A stretch of 64,000 nucleotides of DNA from Trinickia dabaoshanensis (GTDB lineage: Bacteria > Pseudomonadota > Gammaproteobacteria > Burkholderiales > Burkholderiaceae), in contig NZ_PNYA01000020.1 in the NCBI RefSeq assembly GCF_002879885.1, forward strand, positions 62,001-126,000, read 5' to 3'. The notes beneath the pieces were generated by a model. That model was given only the letters and a program-made list of their open reading frames with translations, was not told the DNA's origin and searched no databases. Shown here piece by piece: positions 26,410-37,800 of the stretch (position 1 is its first letter; every line of letters starts with the position of its first letter). The translations under genes and the position numbers were made by a program.

Positions 26410-27591
26410 ATGTTGCACAAACTCAGTTCACGTTTTCTGGCGATCGGCGTAGCGTTGACGATCGCGGGCTGCGGCGGCGGTGGCGGCGGCGGCGGAGGGA
26501 CTCCGGCAGCGGGCTCGGGCAGCAGCGCCGGCGGCAGCCCGGCGCCCACGCTTGCGGCGGCCACCACGGCTGCGGACGGCGCCACGCTCGGGACCGAAAA
26601 CTGGCAAGCGGGCTCGACATCGACGGGCGGCACCGGACAAGCGGTGAGTGGTCTCAATTGCGCGGCGGCGGGCAATACCTACACCTACACCCATCTATCG
26701 ATCTACGAGAACGGCACCTTGTTGGCGCTGCCGGCGAACATCGGCACGGTACAGCCCACGCTCGCCGCGCCCAAGGGGTGTGTGTATCCGCTCAACACGG
26801 TGGACGAGAGCGGCAAGATCCGCATGGACGTGACGAGCAATGCGACGTATACGCTCGGCCAATTCTTCGCCGTTTGGGGCGAACCGCTCAGCGCGACGAA
26901 CGTGGCCGGCCTGCAAGGCTCGCCCGTCACCGTCTACGTCAACAACGGCGGCGCGCTGACGCAGTACACGGGCGACCTCGGCTCTCTCGTGCTGCCGCCC
27001 AAGGGCGAGGTGACGATCATGATCGGCACGCCGCTCACGCAGATCCCCACTTACACGTGGTCCGATCCGCCCGCGTTCGACCCGACCCCGATCACCCTCT
27101 CGTACGGCGGCACCGTAGGCACGACAGCGCATTGGCCCGACGGCAACACGTCGACGGGCGGCACGGGCGCGGACGTGGACGGCTTGATCTGCGCGAGCGG
27201 GATGTCCAACACCTTCCACGTGCACGCGCATTTGGCCATCGTCTACAACGGCCAGTGGATGCAGTTGCCGCAGAATATCGGTATCCCGCAGTCGTGCTAC
27301 TACGAGATGCACACGCACGACCATACCGGCATCATCCATATCGAGGCGTTCAGCTTGAAGACGTTCACGCTCGGCCAGTTCTTCGACATCTGGGGCGAGC
27401 CGCTGACGAATTCGAACGTGGCCGGCCTCTCGGGCGATGTCGTGGCGTATATCAACGACAACGGCGAAGCGCGCCGCTATATGGGCGACCTGCGTGCCAT
27501 CCCGTTGATTTCGCACCGCGACATCACGCTGCAAATCGGTACGCCGGCGGTCAGCACGCTCGCAACCTATTCCTGGTACGAGCCGCAATAA
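26410..27591 (+). CDS. Lipoprotein with two tandem repeats, second repeat histidine-rich (paralogue 2)
   Basis: 393 residues from ATG 26410. The lipobox IAGC places the lipidated Cys at 21, followed by nine glycines. It is a close paralogue of the protein at 24702: same repeat plan, same length, and the histidine-rich motif at identical numbering (His270, 272, 274; Cys296; His301, 303, 305, 310). Repeat 1 again lacks most of these histidines (THLSIYENG, then NTVDESGKI). Differences are spread over the protein, so the duplication is old enough to have diverged but the putative site is kept. It probably sits in a membrane facing outward. A metal-binding or sensing role is inferred only from the conserved His/Cys cluster. 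Confidence 0.8.
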   Translation: MLHKLSSRFLAIGVALTIAGCGGGGGGGGGTPAAGSGSSAGGSPAPTLAAATTAADGATLGTENWQAGSTSTGGTGQAVSGLNCAAAGNTYTYTHLSIYENGTLLALPANIGTVQPTLAAPKGCVYPLNTVDESGKIRMDVTSNATYTLGQFFAVWGEPLSATNVAGLQGSPVTVYVNNGGALTQYTGDLGSLVLPPKGEVTIMIGTPLTQIPTYTWSDPPAFDPTPITLSYGGTVGTTAHWPDGNTSTGGTGADVDGLICASGMSNTFHVHAHLAIVYNGQWMQLPQNIGIPQSCYYEMHTHDHTGIIHIEAFSLKTFTLGQFFDIWGEPLTNSNVAGLSGDVVAYINDNGEARRYMGDLRAIPLISHRDITLQIGTPAVSTLATYSWYEPQ

Positions 27592-27980
27592 GTTCGCGGC
27601 CGGCTCAGGTCTGACGATTCGCCGCTCTCGATCGTCGCTTAGATCGTCATCGCACACTCCGGGGCTATCGGCCGATGGCCCCGGAGCGCCAAGCCGCTTC
27701 CCTCGCCTCGCATCGTTGATGCAAGTCAACGTCTCTTCCCCTCTCGATCGCACGATGTCCTACGCGCATTGCGCGTATCGACAAAGAAGCGCATGCCGCG
27801 GCCCGGTTGATGACTACCGCCGTCGCGGGCGGATCGCGCGATAATAACCCGCTGGAGATCAGAAGACCGGCATATTGCATTTAAAACAATATTGACCAAT
27901 TAGGTTGCATAAGACGCAACAATTCTATTAAATGGACCCTCGTCCGCTTTTTAGAAAATGGCGCAACGCGAACCGTCACG
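27592..27980. other. Intergenic region before the MFS gene
   Basis: 389 bp. A perfect hairpin CTCCGGGGC/GCCCCGGAG (27657-27686, 12-base loop) lies 66 bp after the lipoprotein stop and may end that transcript, though no T-run follows. The section 27870-27940 is AT-rich (ATTTAAAACAATATTGACCAATTAGG) and probably carries the MFS promoter. No gene was recognised. Confidence 0.45.
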
Positions 27981-29474
27981 ATGACCCAACAAGTAGAGAC
28001 CGAAATAAGGCGCGATGCGCCTCGAACAACGGCCCTGCAGCACGGCGTCGAAACCTCCCCGAAGCACGGCGGCCCTACCGGGGGACATGCCCTCGGCCCA
28101 CTGCCCTACGTCGTCGCGGCGACGTTCTTCATGGAATACCTCGACACCACGATCATCGCGACGGCGCTGCCGCAAATGGCGCGTGTCTTCGCCACCAGTC
28201 CGAACGCACTGAGCCTGGGGATGAGCGCCTATATGATCGCGCTCGCGATCTTCATTCCCGCGAGCGGCTGGGTGGCCGACCGGTTCGGGTCGCGCACCGT
28301 CTTTTTCTCCGCGATCGTCATGTTTACGGTCGCTTCGGTGCTGTGCGGTCTATCGAACAACGTCGTCGAATTCACGGCCGCACGGGTGCTGCAAGGCATG
28401 GGCGGCGCGCTCATGGTCCCGGTGGGACGCTTGATCGTCGTACGCAGCGCAGATAAAAGCCGCCTCATGCAAGCCATATCGACGATCACCTGGCCCGGTA
28501 TCGTCGCACCGGTCGTGGGGCCGCCGCTCGGCGGCTTCATCACCACCTATGCCTCGTGGCGCTGGATCTTTTTGTTGAACGTACCGGTTTGTCTAGTCGT
28601 GCTGTGCGCGGTCTGCGCGTGGGTACCGAATCTGCGCGGCGAGCAACGCCGCCCGCTCGATCTCGCCGGGCTCGCGCTGAGCGGCCTCACGCTCACGTCC
28701 ATCTTGTACGGCGCCGATCTGGCCAGTCAGCCCGGCACGAATCCGCTCGTGGGCCTATCGCTCGTGGCACTCGGGATCGCGATCGGCGTCGTCGCGTTCC
28801 GGCACGCGCGCGGGCATGCCCACCCGCTCATCGATATCGCCACGCTAAAGATCCCGACGTTTTCCGTCACGGTCGTCACGGGCTCGATCACGCGCATCGG
28901 CATCGGCGCGGTGCCCTACCTGATGCCTTTACTGTTTCAAATCGGCTTCGGTCTATCGGCCTTTCATTCCGGTTTGCTGCTGCTCGCGAGCGCGGTAGGC
29001 AACCTCGGCATGAAGGCGATGACGACATCGATTCTCCAACGCTACGGCTTCAAACGCGTCGCCATCATCGACTGCGCCATTTGCGGAATATTCACGATCG
29101 CATGCGGTCTGCTGACGCCAGCCGTGCCGTTGGCGTGGACGCTGTTCGTCGTGTTGATCTACGGCATCACGCGTTCGATGCAGTTTTCCAACATGGCCAC
29201 CCTCGCTTACGCCGACGTGCCCTCGCCGCAAATGAGCGCGGCCAACACGCTTTGGAATGCTTCGGCGCAAATGGCCACGGGCTTGGGTATCGCGTTCGGC
29301 GCGCTAGCCTTGCGCGCCGCGTCCGCGCTCAATGGGGAAGGCGCGCACCATGCCTTCACGCTGAGCGACTTTCGCCTGGCGTTTCTCAGTGCCGGGTTGC
29401 TCACGCTCGTGTCGATTTGGGGCTACCTGGGCCTAGCCAGCAACGCCGGCGACAAGCTTCGAACCGGTCATTGA
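27981..29474 (+). CDS. MFS drug-efflux-type transporter (DHA2, EmrB/QacA-like)
   Basis: 497 residues from ATG 27981, with about 14 hydrophobic segments as in the DHA2 family. Family motifs are present: TFFMEYLDTTIIATALPQMA in the first segment, GWVADRFGSRTVFF (motif A, loop 2-3), ARVLQGMGGALMVPVGRLIV and PVVGPPLGGFI (motif C). It is an inner-membrane proton-driven exporter; the substrate is not known. No membrane-fusion partner lies next to it. Its stop overlaps the converging pbpC stop by seven bases. Confidence 0.9.
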   Translation: MTQQVETEIRRDAPRTTALQHGVETSPKHGGPTGGHALGPLPYVVAATFFMEYLDTTIIATALPQMARVFATSPNALSLGMSAYMIALAIFIPASGWVADRFGSRTVFFSAIVMFTVASVLCGLSNNVVEFTAARVLQGMGGALMVPVGRLIVVRSADKSRLMQAISTITWPGIVAPVVGPPLGGFITTYASWRWIFLLNVPVCLVVLCAVCAWVPNLRGEQRRPLDLAGLALSGLTLTSILYGADLASQPGTNPLVGLSLVALGIAIGVVAFRHARGHAHPLIDIATLKIPTFSVTVVTGSITRIGIGAVPYLMPLLFQIGFGLSAFHSGLLLLASAVGNLGMKAMTTSILQRYGFKRVAIIDCAICGIFTIACGLLTPAVPLAWTLFVVLIYGITRSMQFSNMATLAYADVPSPQMSAANTLWNASAQMATGLGIAFGALALRAASALNGEGAHHAFTLSDFRLAFLSAGLLTLVSIWGYLGLASNAGDKLRTGH

Positions 29475-31798
29475 CTCGTCAGGGGGCCGTGGGCATGAAC
29501 CGGCGCTTTGGCCGGCCGCTCGTGGCCGGCCGTTGGCGGCGCGGGGGTGCGCGCGCTCGCGCCGCGCACTTCGAAGCGCACTTGGTCGAGACTCGCGCCG
29601 TGGGCATCGACGAGTTCGAGCACGTGGCGGCCAGGCCAGGGCAGCCATAGGACCCGCTCGGCGTGCCCGAGCATCTTGCCGTCCAAGCGCCATGCGCTGC
29701 GCGTCGATGCCCCGTTCAGGCGCTCGAACACGATGCGTTGCCGAGCCGCCGGAATATCGGGGTCGAGCGCGAACACCGTTCCGTTCGTGGGCGAGCCGAT
29801 ACCGGGCGCGGCGCTTTGCACGTTGTCGGCACGCGCCGGGGCATAGCTCGTCGAACGCGCCGACGCCCCGGTCGCATCGGCCGCCAAATCGACCCTCGAC
29901 ATTTCGGTGCCTTTGAGAAACCATTCGGTGCGGGCCGGCTCCACGTCGTGCTCGAACGACACACGCGTTTGCACGACACCGGGCGGCGCCGCCGGCGGCG
30001 TGCTCGGCACACGCCGATGCAAATACTCGACGATGGCCGCCCAGATCGGCGATGCGCCCGTCACCCCCGAAACGTCCCACATCGCGTCGCCTTCCGCGTT
30101 GCCCACCCACACGCCGACCGTATAACGCGACGTGTACCCGATCGTCCAGTTGTCGCGCATGTCCTTGCTCGTGCCGGTCTTCACCGCCGAAAAGACCCGC
30201 GTCGCGAGCGGATTGTCGAAGCCGAACGTCCGCGTCCTGGCGTTGTTATCGGAGAGCACCGTCGTGATGATGTACGCCGTGTCGGCGCTGAACACACGGC
30301 GCGGCGTATCGGCGTTGCGCCCGCCATGCGTGGCCGGCGGCGCGGGCAGATCGTGCGTCGGCGTCGCCACGCCCGCGTTGGCCAGCGCCCGATACGCGTT
30401 CGTCAGCGACAGCAACGTGATGTCGGGGCTGCCGAGCGCGAGCGAGTACCCATAGTAGTCGCCGTTCTGAGCGAGGGGCATGCCCAGCGCCGTCAGCGTT
30501 TTCGCGAAGCGGTGCGGCGTCACCATGACGACCGTGCGCACCGCCGGAACGTTCAGCGAAGAGCCGAGCGCCGTGCGCACACTGACCCACCCCTTGAAGT
30601 CTTTGTCGTAATTCTGCGGTATGTACAGGCCGCCGCCCGCATCGAGGTCGAGCGGCGCATCGTTCAACAGCGAAGCCGTCGTCAAGCGGTGTTCGTCGAT
30701 CGCCTCCGCGTAGAGAAACGGCTTGAGTGTCGAGCCCGGTTGGCGGCGCGCCAACACGGCGTCCACGTCGCGAGCGACCGATAGTCCGCCCGACGATCCG
30801 ACCCATGCCAGCACGTCGCCCGTCGCATTGTCGAGCACGACCACCGCGCCGTCGTGAACGTTGCGCGCATGGGCCGGCGCATTGAGCTCGGCCAGAGTAC
30901 GCCTGAGCGTATCGATTGCGAAACGTTGCAGCTTCGCATCGAGGGTCGTTACCACGCGCGCGCCCGGGGCAACCTGCACTTCACCCGCGATGCGACGAGC
31001 GAAATGCGGTGCCAACGATTCGGCGTTGGGCGACACCGTCAGCATCGCGGGAGCCGGACGCGCGAACGCGAGCTGCACGTAGCTCTCCAAATTCTCGCAA
31101 CGCTCAGGCGCCTTCATCTCGCGCAAGATGCGGCACGCGCGGTCGCTGACCTTCGCGTAGGGTGCGTTCGGCGCACGAATCAACGCCGCGGCGATCGCCG
31201 CCTCGCGCTCGTCGAGCCCCGACGGTGCCTTCCCGAACAGCGTCAACGAGAGCGCGGACAAGCCGATCGTTTCACCGCGAAACGGCACGAGATTCAAATA
31301 CGCTTCGAGGATCTGATCCTTACGCCACGATCGTTCGAGCCACAGCGCGCCGACCGCCTGCCCCGCTTTCTGCACGATCGAGCGACGCCCGGAATGCTCG
31401 GGCACATCGCTTAGGAGTCCTGTCAATTGCATCGTGACGGTCGAGGCGCCGCGCGTGCGAGTATTCCATAGATTGGCCCAGGCCGCTGCCGCCGCGCCGT
31501 GCCAATCGACGCCGCTATGCTCGTAGAAACGCTTGTCTTCCGAGACGACGATCGCCTCTCGCAGCGCGGGCGAAACATCGGCGAGCGCCACCCAATCGCC
31601 GCGGCGTTCCTTCTTATCGATACGCGTTCGCTCGAGCGGCTCGCCATCGCGCGCGAGGAGCAGCCAATCGGAACTGCGCCATTGCGCGCGCACTTGCGCG
31701 AAGCTCGGCAGCGCCTGAGCACACGGCGCCGCCATGATGAGCAGCGTACAGAGCACGGCGCGCACCTGCGCCGCGCCTCGCTTCGATTGGATCGACAC
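29468..31798 (-). CDS. pbpC: Penicillin-binding protein 1C (peptidoglycan glycosyltransferase)
   Basis: 776 residues from GTG 31798 (AGGTAGG upstream); the frame stays open for another 300 codons into the alpha-2-macroglobulin gene but without similarity. An N-terminal hydrophobic segment is followed by a GT51 glycosyltransferase domain (ALREAIVVSEDKRFYEHSGV, RGASTVTMQL, LNLVPFRGETIG), a transpeptidase-like domain with SxxK (GSTLKPFLY near 355) and KTGTS near 540, and the PBP1C-type C-terminal domain. It polymerises glycan strands at the inner membrane. The start is 20 bp behind the alpha-2-macroglobulin stop, the arrangement known for yfhM-pbpC, where both are thought to guard and repair the envelope. 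Confidence 0.92.
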   Translation of the reverse strand: MSIQSKRGAAQVRAVLCTLLIMAAPCAQALPSFAQVRAQWRSSDWLLLARDGEPLERTRIDKKERRGDWVALADVSPALREAIVVSEDKRFYEHSGVDWHGAAAAAWANLWNTRTRGASTVTMQLTGLLSDVPEHSGRRSIVQKAGQAVGALWLERSWRKDQILEAYLNLVPFRGETIGLSALSLTLFGKAPSGLDEREAAIAAALIRAPNAPYAKVSDRACRILREMKAPERCENLESYVQLAFARPAPAMLTVSPNAESLAPHFARRIAGEVQVAPGARVVTTLDAKLQRFAIDTLRRTLAELNAPAHARNVHDGAVVVLDNATGDVLAWVGSSGGLSVARDVDAVLARRQPGSTLKPFLYAEAIDEHRLTTASLLNDAPLDLDAGGGLYIPQNYDKDFKGWVSVRTALGSSLNVPAVRTVVMVTPHRFAKTLTALGMPLAQNGDYYGYSLALGSPDITLLSLTNAYRALANAGVATPTHDLPAPPATHGGRNADTPRRVFSADTAYIITTVLSDNNARTRTFGFDNPLATRVFSAVKTGTSKDMRDNWTIGYTSRYTVGVWVGNAEGDAMWDVSGVTGASPIWAAIVEYLHRRVPSTPPAAPPGVVQTRVSFEHDVEPARTEWFLKGTEMSRVDLAADATGASARSTSYAPARADNVQSAAPGIGSPTNGTVFALDPDIPAARQRIVFERLNGASTRSAWRLDGKMLGHAERVLWLPWPGRHVLELVDAHGASLDQVRFEVRGASARTPAPPTAGHERPAKAPVHAHGPLTSQ

Positions 31799-31818
31799 GC
31801 CTTGCCTACCTCTATGTC

Positions 31819-34800
31819 TTATTGCTTGACCGCCGGCATTTGCACGACGATGTTCGCGTTCGGCAGCACGCCGAACGTCGAGGGTGCGTAGAGTGCCTCG
31901 ACGCGCGTCGGCGGCAAACCGAACGTACCCGCATTGTTCAACCGGATCGTGTATTCGATCGACAGTTTGCCCTTCGGCAAATAGTCGTAGTACGCGCGAT
32001 AGCCATCGAACCCGCGTTCGACGAACGCGGGCCATGGGCCGTCTTCTTGCGACTTCTCGCCCGATGTCGCGGCTTGCGAATCGCGGCCCAGCCCGGAGCC
32101 GAGAATCGTGGCGCCCGCCGGCACCGGATCGTTCACGACCACCCATGTCATGTCGGACTGCGCGTCGATATCCAAATGCACACGCACGATGTCGCCGCGC
32201 GTATAGACGCCTTTCACGGCCGGATCGACGGCGGTGACCGTCTTCCTGATCCGATACCCGGCGGAGAACGGCGCCTTCACGGCCACGGCGGCCAGACTCT
32301 CGATCGTCGCCCATGGTTTGCCGGTGCCCTGCTGCGTCAACGTCAATGCAACGGGGCCCGCGCTCGCCTGGGCCGGCCACGGCAACAATTCGCCGCGCAC
32401 GTTCGCCGTCTTCGTCACCGGGGTGGCCGATGCCGGATTCGCGCTGGCCGCGGCGGGCTGATTCCACGCTACCGTTTTCGACGTCGCGCCGAACTCGAGC
32501 TTCGTCTGCCCCGTCACGGGCGTGCTTTCGAACGTGCGCGAGAACGCTTGGACCGCGAGTTCGCCCCACAGGTTGGCCGTCGTCGTCGACCAGGCGCCGC
32601 CGTTTTGCAACGCCAACAGCCCCGCCACCAGACGCGGCATCTCGTCCTTCCATCCCGGCACATCGACGAACGTCAGCGCCGTGCGGGCCGCATTCGTCTC
32701 CGAGCCCGTCATCAACCACCACAGGTCGTCGCTATCGGCCGTCGAGAACGTCAATCGCGTGCCTTGATACGTCAAACGAGCACGGATGATCTGCTCGGCC
32801 TGCGCCAGCTTCGCGTCGCGCTGCGGCACGTCTTTCATACGCGAGAGCGCCGCGTAATAGTCGAGCACGGCCGAGGTCGGCCATTGATTCGGCGCGATTT
32901 CGATCGACTCGAGCATGCTCGGGCGCGCTGCGCCGTAACGCGATAGCGCCTCGATCGCCGCGAGCTTACGCAAATCGTGATCCTGCCGCGGCGCCCAGAC
33001 GTCGCGCTTGATCTTGCCCTCGACGAAATTCACCAGGCCGCTCTCGAGCTTCGCGCGGATATCGTCGGGCAACGCAAAGCGCGGATCGCCCTTCGCCGCC
33101 TCGTCGGTGACCGCGAGCAGATAAGCGCTCAGCGCCGTGCTGCCCGTGTTGCCGCTGTCGTCGCTCGGCGGGAAGTAGTTCGCCAAACCGTCGCGATCGA
33201 GGTAGACGGGCATCCGCGCCAGCACCGCTTGCCACTGAGCCGCATCGGCCAAGCCCAACGCGCGCGAAGTCAACTGTTCGAGGCAGCCGTACGGATAGCG
33301 CTCGAACCAGCGGCGCACGCCCGGCAAACCTTCCGACAGCTTCGGCTGCAACGAGACGGCGATGCCGCCGCGCAGCGCGCCCGCTTGCGTGGCGGCGGCT
33401 TGCGCCGGCGCCGAGACCGGCAGTGTGAACGTACCGTCCACTTGCGTGAGCGTGGCCTGCTGAACCGTCACCGGTATCGCCTCCGTCACGCGCTGCGTCA
33501 CCTTCAGGGCATCGCTCGCGTGCGGGCCGCCTTGTTCGGCCGCCGCCACCTGCCAACCGAGCGCCGCTGGCGTCGATTCGGCCAGGCCGTCGGGCGGCGT
33601 CACCGTCCATGCCACTTCGCGCGCCGAGTCGGCCGGAAGATCGACCGTTTGCGGCTGCAACGAGAGGCCGGCCACATCGGGGGTCACGACGACCTTCATC
33701 GCGCGCGACGTCGTGTTGCGCACCGTGAATTGGGCTCGGAAGCGGTCGCCCTCGCGCACGAGCGGCGGCAACCCCGAGATCAATTGCAGGTCTTGCGTGC
33801 TGCGAATCGAAGTACTGCCGGTGCCGAACATGCCCTCGCCGACGGCGGCGATCGCGACGATGCGGAAGCTCGTCAGCGAATCGTTCAACGGCACGTCGAT
33901 CGACGCTTCGCCGTTCGCATCGAGCGTCACACGCGGATTCCACAACAGCAGCGTGTCGAACAACTCGCGCGTCGGGCTATGCCCGCCCCCGCCGCCGGCC
34001 GGCACCGCCTTGCGCCCGAAATGCCGCCGCCCCACGATTTCCATTTGCGCCGTGGCGGTTTCGATACCGTAGGCCCGCCGTTGCAGCATCGCATCGAGCA
34101 GATCCCAGCTATTGTTCGGCATCAGTTCGAGCAGGGCTTCGTCGACGGCGGCCACGGCGATTTGCGTGCCGGCAGGCGCCGGCTTGCCGCCCGGCATTTG
34201 CACGCGCAGCTTCACGTGCGCATGACCGCGCACCGTGTAGGTCTTCGCATCGGGCACCACGGTCACGCCGAGCTTGTGATCGGCCGCGCCCACCTTGATC
34301 TCGGCCAGACCGTAACGGAACGCCGGTCTCGAAAGATCGACGAGCGGGGTCGGCGGCTCGTATTGCCTGCCCTCGTACCAGAAAGCACGCACCCATTCGA
34401 GCGGCGCCTTCCAACCCCATGTGAAAAACGAGTACCACGGGACTTCATGAATGCGGCCTCGCAATGCCAAGACGGACACATAGACGTTCGGCCCCCAGTC
34501 CGGCTGAACCTTCAGCGATACCGTCGGGTCCTTGCCGTCGAGCTTGACGACGTGCGTTTCGATCACCCCTTCGCGCTCCACGGCCACGAGCGCCGTGGCG
34601 AAGCGGAACGGCATGCGCACTTGAAAACGCGCGGTGTCGCCCGGCTGGTACGCGGTTTTCTCGGGGAGCACGTCGATGCGGTCGGTGTTTTCGCCGCCGA
34701 ACCAGAGTTCGTCCTCACGCGTGACCCACACCGACGTCGTCGCCGTGGATGCGTGGCCGTCGCCGTCTTTCGCCGTCACGATCAGATCGACGTTGCCCGC

Positions 34801-37800
34801 TTCTTTCAGCTTAGCGTCGCAATGCAACAGGCCATGGTCGTCGCTCTTGCCGCTGCACAGCGTGCCGAGGTCTTTCGTTTCGGTGCGGTTGTCGTACGCG
34901 TAAAAGCCGCCGACCATCCGCTTGCGCGTGGAAATCGTGATGCGCGCGATCGCGCGCACTTCGAGCGGCACGCCCGCGCGCGGCTTGCCTTGCAAGTCGA
35001 GGGCAAGCGCTTGGACGGGCACCTTGTTACCCACCGATACCCACTGCCCCGATTTCACGCCCGCTACGACCGCGGCCGGCCACAGCGTCGCGGCGCCGCT
35101 GATCGTTTGCACTTCGCCGTTCGGATCGGCGAAGGTCGCCTCGAGTTGCAGATGCTTCGGCGCGTCCACATGCGGCAGATTCTTCAGCACGAACGAGCCG
35201 GCCCCGTTCCGATCGAGCGTCACGGGCTCTTTGTCGGCGATCAGCTTGGACGAGTCGTCGTTCGTTTGTTGCTCGGTCTGAGCCTCGTCGTCCGAAGGCG
35301 ACGACGACGCATCGTCCTTCGGTTTGACGTACGGCTCGAAGCTGAAGTCGGCGAAGGCATCGTCGAACGACGGCGACATCGTCGTCATCAACGCCGAAAC
35401 CTGAACCGGCAAGCCCGCTGCCGCGCCGCCCGACATGTAGTCCAATTGCAACGTGAGCGGCGCCTGCTGCGCCGCGACGAGCGGGTGTGCCTTCTCGTCG
35501 CGCACGCCGATCGTGCCTTTGAACACCGGCAACCGAAACTCCTCCACGCGGAAGCTGCCCGTGTCATAGCTCGTCCCGGGCGAGTCCTCGGAGTCGGAAG
35601 TGTCCTCGCCCGATGCGGTGGCGCCGTTCTTGCCGTCGTCGAGCGACACGTCGTATTCGCCTAGCTTGGCTGAGACGGGGATCGTGAACGTCGAATCGGC
35701 CGTATGATCGGCGGCCCACTTCAGCGGGAAATGCCAGGTTTGGCCGCTGCCGAGGTGGCGGATCGTCAAACGAGTGGGGTAACTCTTCGGAAACGCAAAC
35801 CCGCGCATCGTTTCGGCGCGGATGAAGTGCTTCATCGAGACGGTCTCGCCCGCGCGCAGCAAGGTGCGATCGAACACCGTGTGCGCGCGAACCGTCTTCT
35901 CCAAGCTCGTATCGGTCGGCACGTTGAAGCGCCACGATTCGATGCCGCGATTCCAGTCGGAGCGCACGAACGCCATGTCGGGCCCCGTCTTCGGATCGTC
36001 GATGCGCGCCGAGACGAAGAAGCCGTCGAAGCTGCCTTTGCACAAGGCAGCCTGCGTCAAGCGGCCGTCGATGTTCAGCAAGCCGTGCGCATCGGTCTTT
36101 CCGGATGCGACTTGCGTGCCATTGCAATCGGTCACCCGCACCGCCGCGTTCGCCACCGGCTCCCCCTTGTCCAGCGTCGTCACCCACACGAGGTTATTTT
36201 CGCGGCCCATCTTCAGATGGACGCCGAGATTCGTGACAAGCACCGCCGTGCGCACATACATCGGGGCTTGCTTGCCGAGCAGCGAAGCGCCGAGCGCGGG
36301 CGACGACAGTTCGATGACGTAAAAGCCCGGCTTCGCGATCGGCACGCCGACCACTTCGAAGGGACGCAGCTTCGCGGGATCGGCCTTCGGCAGCGTCAAC
36401 GTCTGCACACCGGGCAAGCCCGCGAGCAACGACAACGAACGCACGTCGATCAACGTGTTCTTAGGATCTTTCGAGCCGGCGGTGTCTTCGGCGTCCGCGT
36501 CGCCGCCCTGATGCACGACAACCGGATGCGGATTGTGCCGCAGCAGTTGCGGCATCTGCTTGTCGATCTCGCCGCGCGTCATCCAATAGGAGTCGAATTG
36601 ATCGACGCGGTGCATCCAACGCACGATGTCCGCATCGGACTTGACGTCGAGCGTCGTGAACCGGGCCGTGCCCGCGTTCAGCCCTTGAATATGCAGGTCC
36701 GCCTCGACGTTGCGAAGCGTGACGGGCACGAGCGCCGGCATGCCGGGTTCGGCGAAGCGCTCGATGATGCCGAACGTACCCGAGGAAAACTTTGCGAGCG
36801 GCGGCAACGGCGCCGTCGTCGTCTTCAATGGGAACATGTCGGCATTCGACAGCGCGCGGCCGCTGACGTCTTTTAGGTTCGACGGCAGCACGATCGTCAA
36901 ATCGGCACGCTCGGGCAACGGTGCCGCGAACTCTACCTTGTCGGTCTCGGGCCCCTGGTCGTCGTCGGAAAACGTCGGCTTGATCTCGCCATCGGGGCCT
37001 TTGATGCGGATTTTCTCGGCATCGGCGCGCGTGATCGACGCGTTGAATTGAAGGCGCAGCGGACGCAGCGGCGTGCACGGCGCCTTGGCGTTTTCGCGTT
37101 CGCACGAGAAATCGGCCGCGAACGGATTGCGCACGGAAAAATCGTAGCGGCGTTCGACGTCGTTTGCGATTCCGCTCGGACTCGCGACGCCCTTGCCATA
37201 GACGAGTTGGGCCTTCTTACCCGAGGGCAATGCCTGCTGGCATTGCAGCGTCAACACGTGCGACGCTTCCTTTTGCAGCCCGAAATGCTTGAGCAGCGCC
37301 GTGCGCGTCGCGGCATCGACATCCTTCACCGGGATGCGGTTGCCGAGCCCGCTCGATTCACACCAAATGTTGCTCAGGGCGGAGGCATCGGTGGCGGGCC
37401 CGTTCAGGCGCAAAACGAACGTTTGGGTCTCTTCGATCGTCCCGCCGCTCGGCTCGATGCTTTGGACGAACGGGCCACCGGTTTGGAATGCGTAGTGTTT
37501 GGGGCCGGTCACGGCGGCGCCGGCCGCCGATTTCAATCCGTCTTTCAAATCGACGGAGCACGCCACACCCGGGGGAAGGTCGGCCGTGAAATCCCAGGCC
37601 CAGGTTTTATCGTCGATCCACCGGGATTGGCCCGCGCTCGCCGTCGGGTCGTTGCACTTGATCGACGCGGGCGCCGGAAGGTTCGGCGCACCGAAGGCCA
37701 CCATCGACTCGTCGAACTTGACGAGCACCTGGCGGACCTTCGTTACCGTGCCCTGCGGCGAAACTTGTGTAATGCGCGCGGCGTCGACGCGTAGCGTCGT

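Noticed and set aside
31799-32722. Upstream extension of the pbpC reading frame (would give a 1084-residue protein)
   Set aside because: The extension lies inside the alpha-2-macroglobulin gene in another frame, has no similarity, and a good GTG start follows that gene's stop.
32977-35664. Long open frame opposite the alpha-2-macroglobulin gene
   Set aside because: Shadow of the real gene on the other strand; rich in Arg/His/Ala, no domain.
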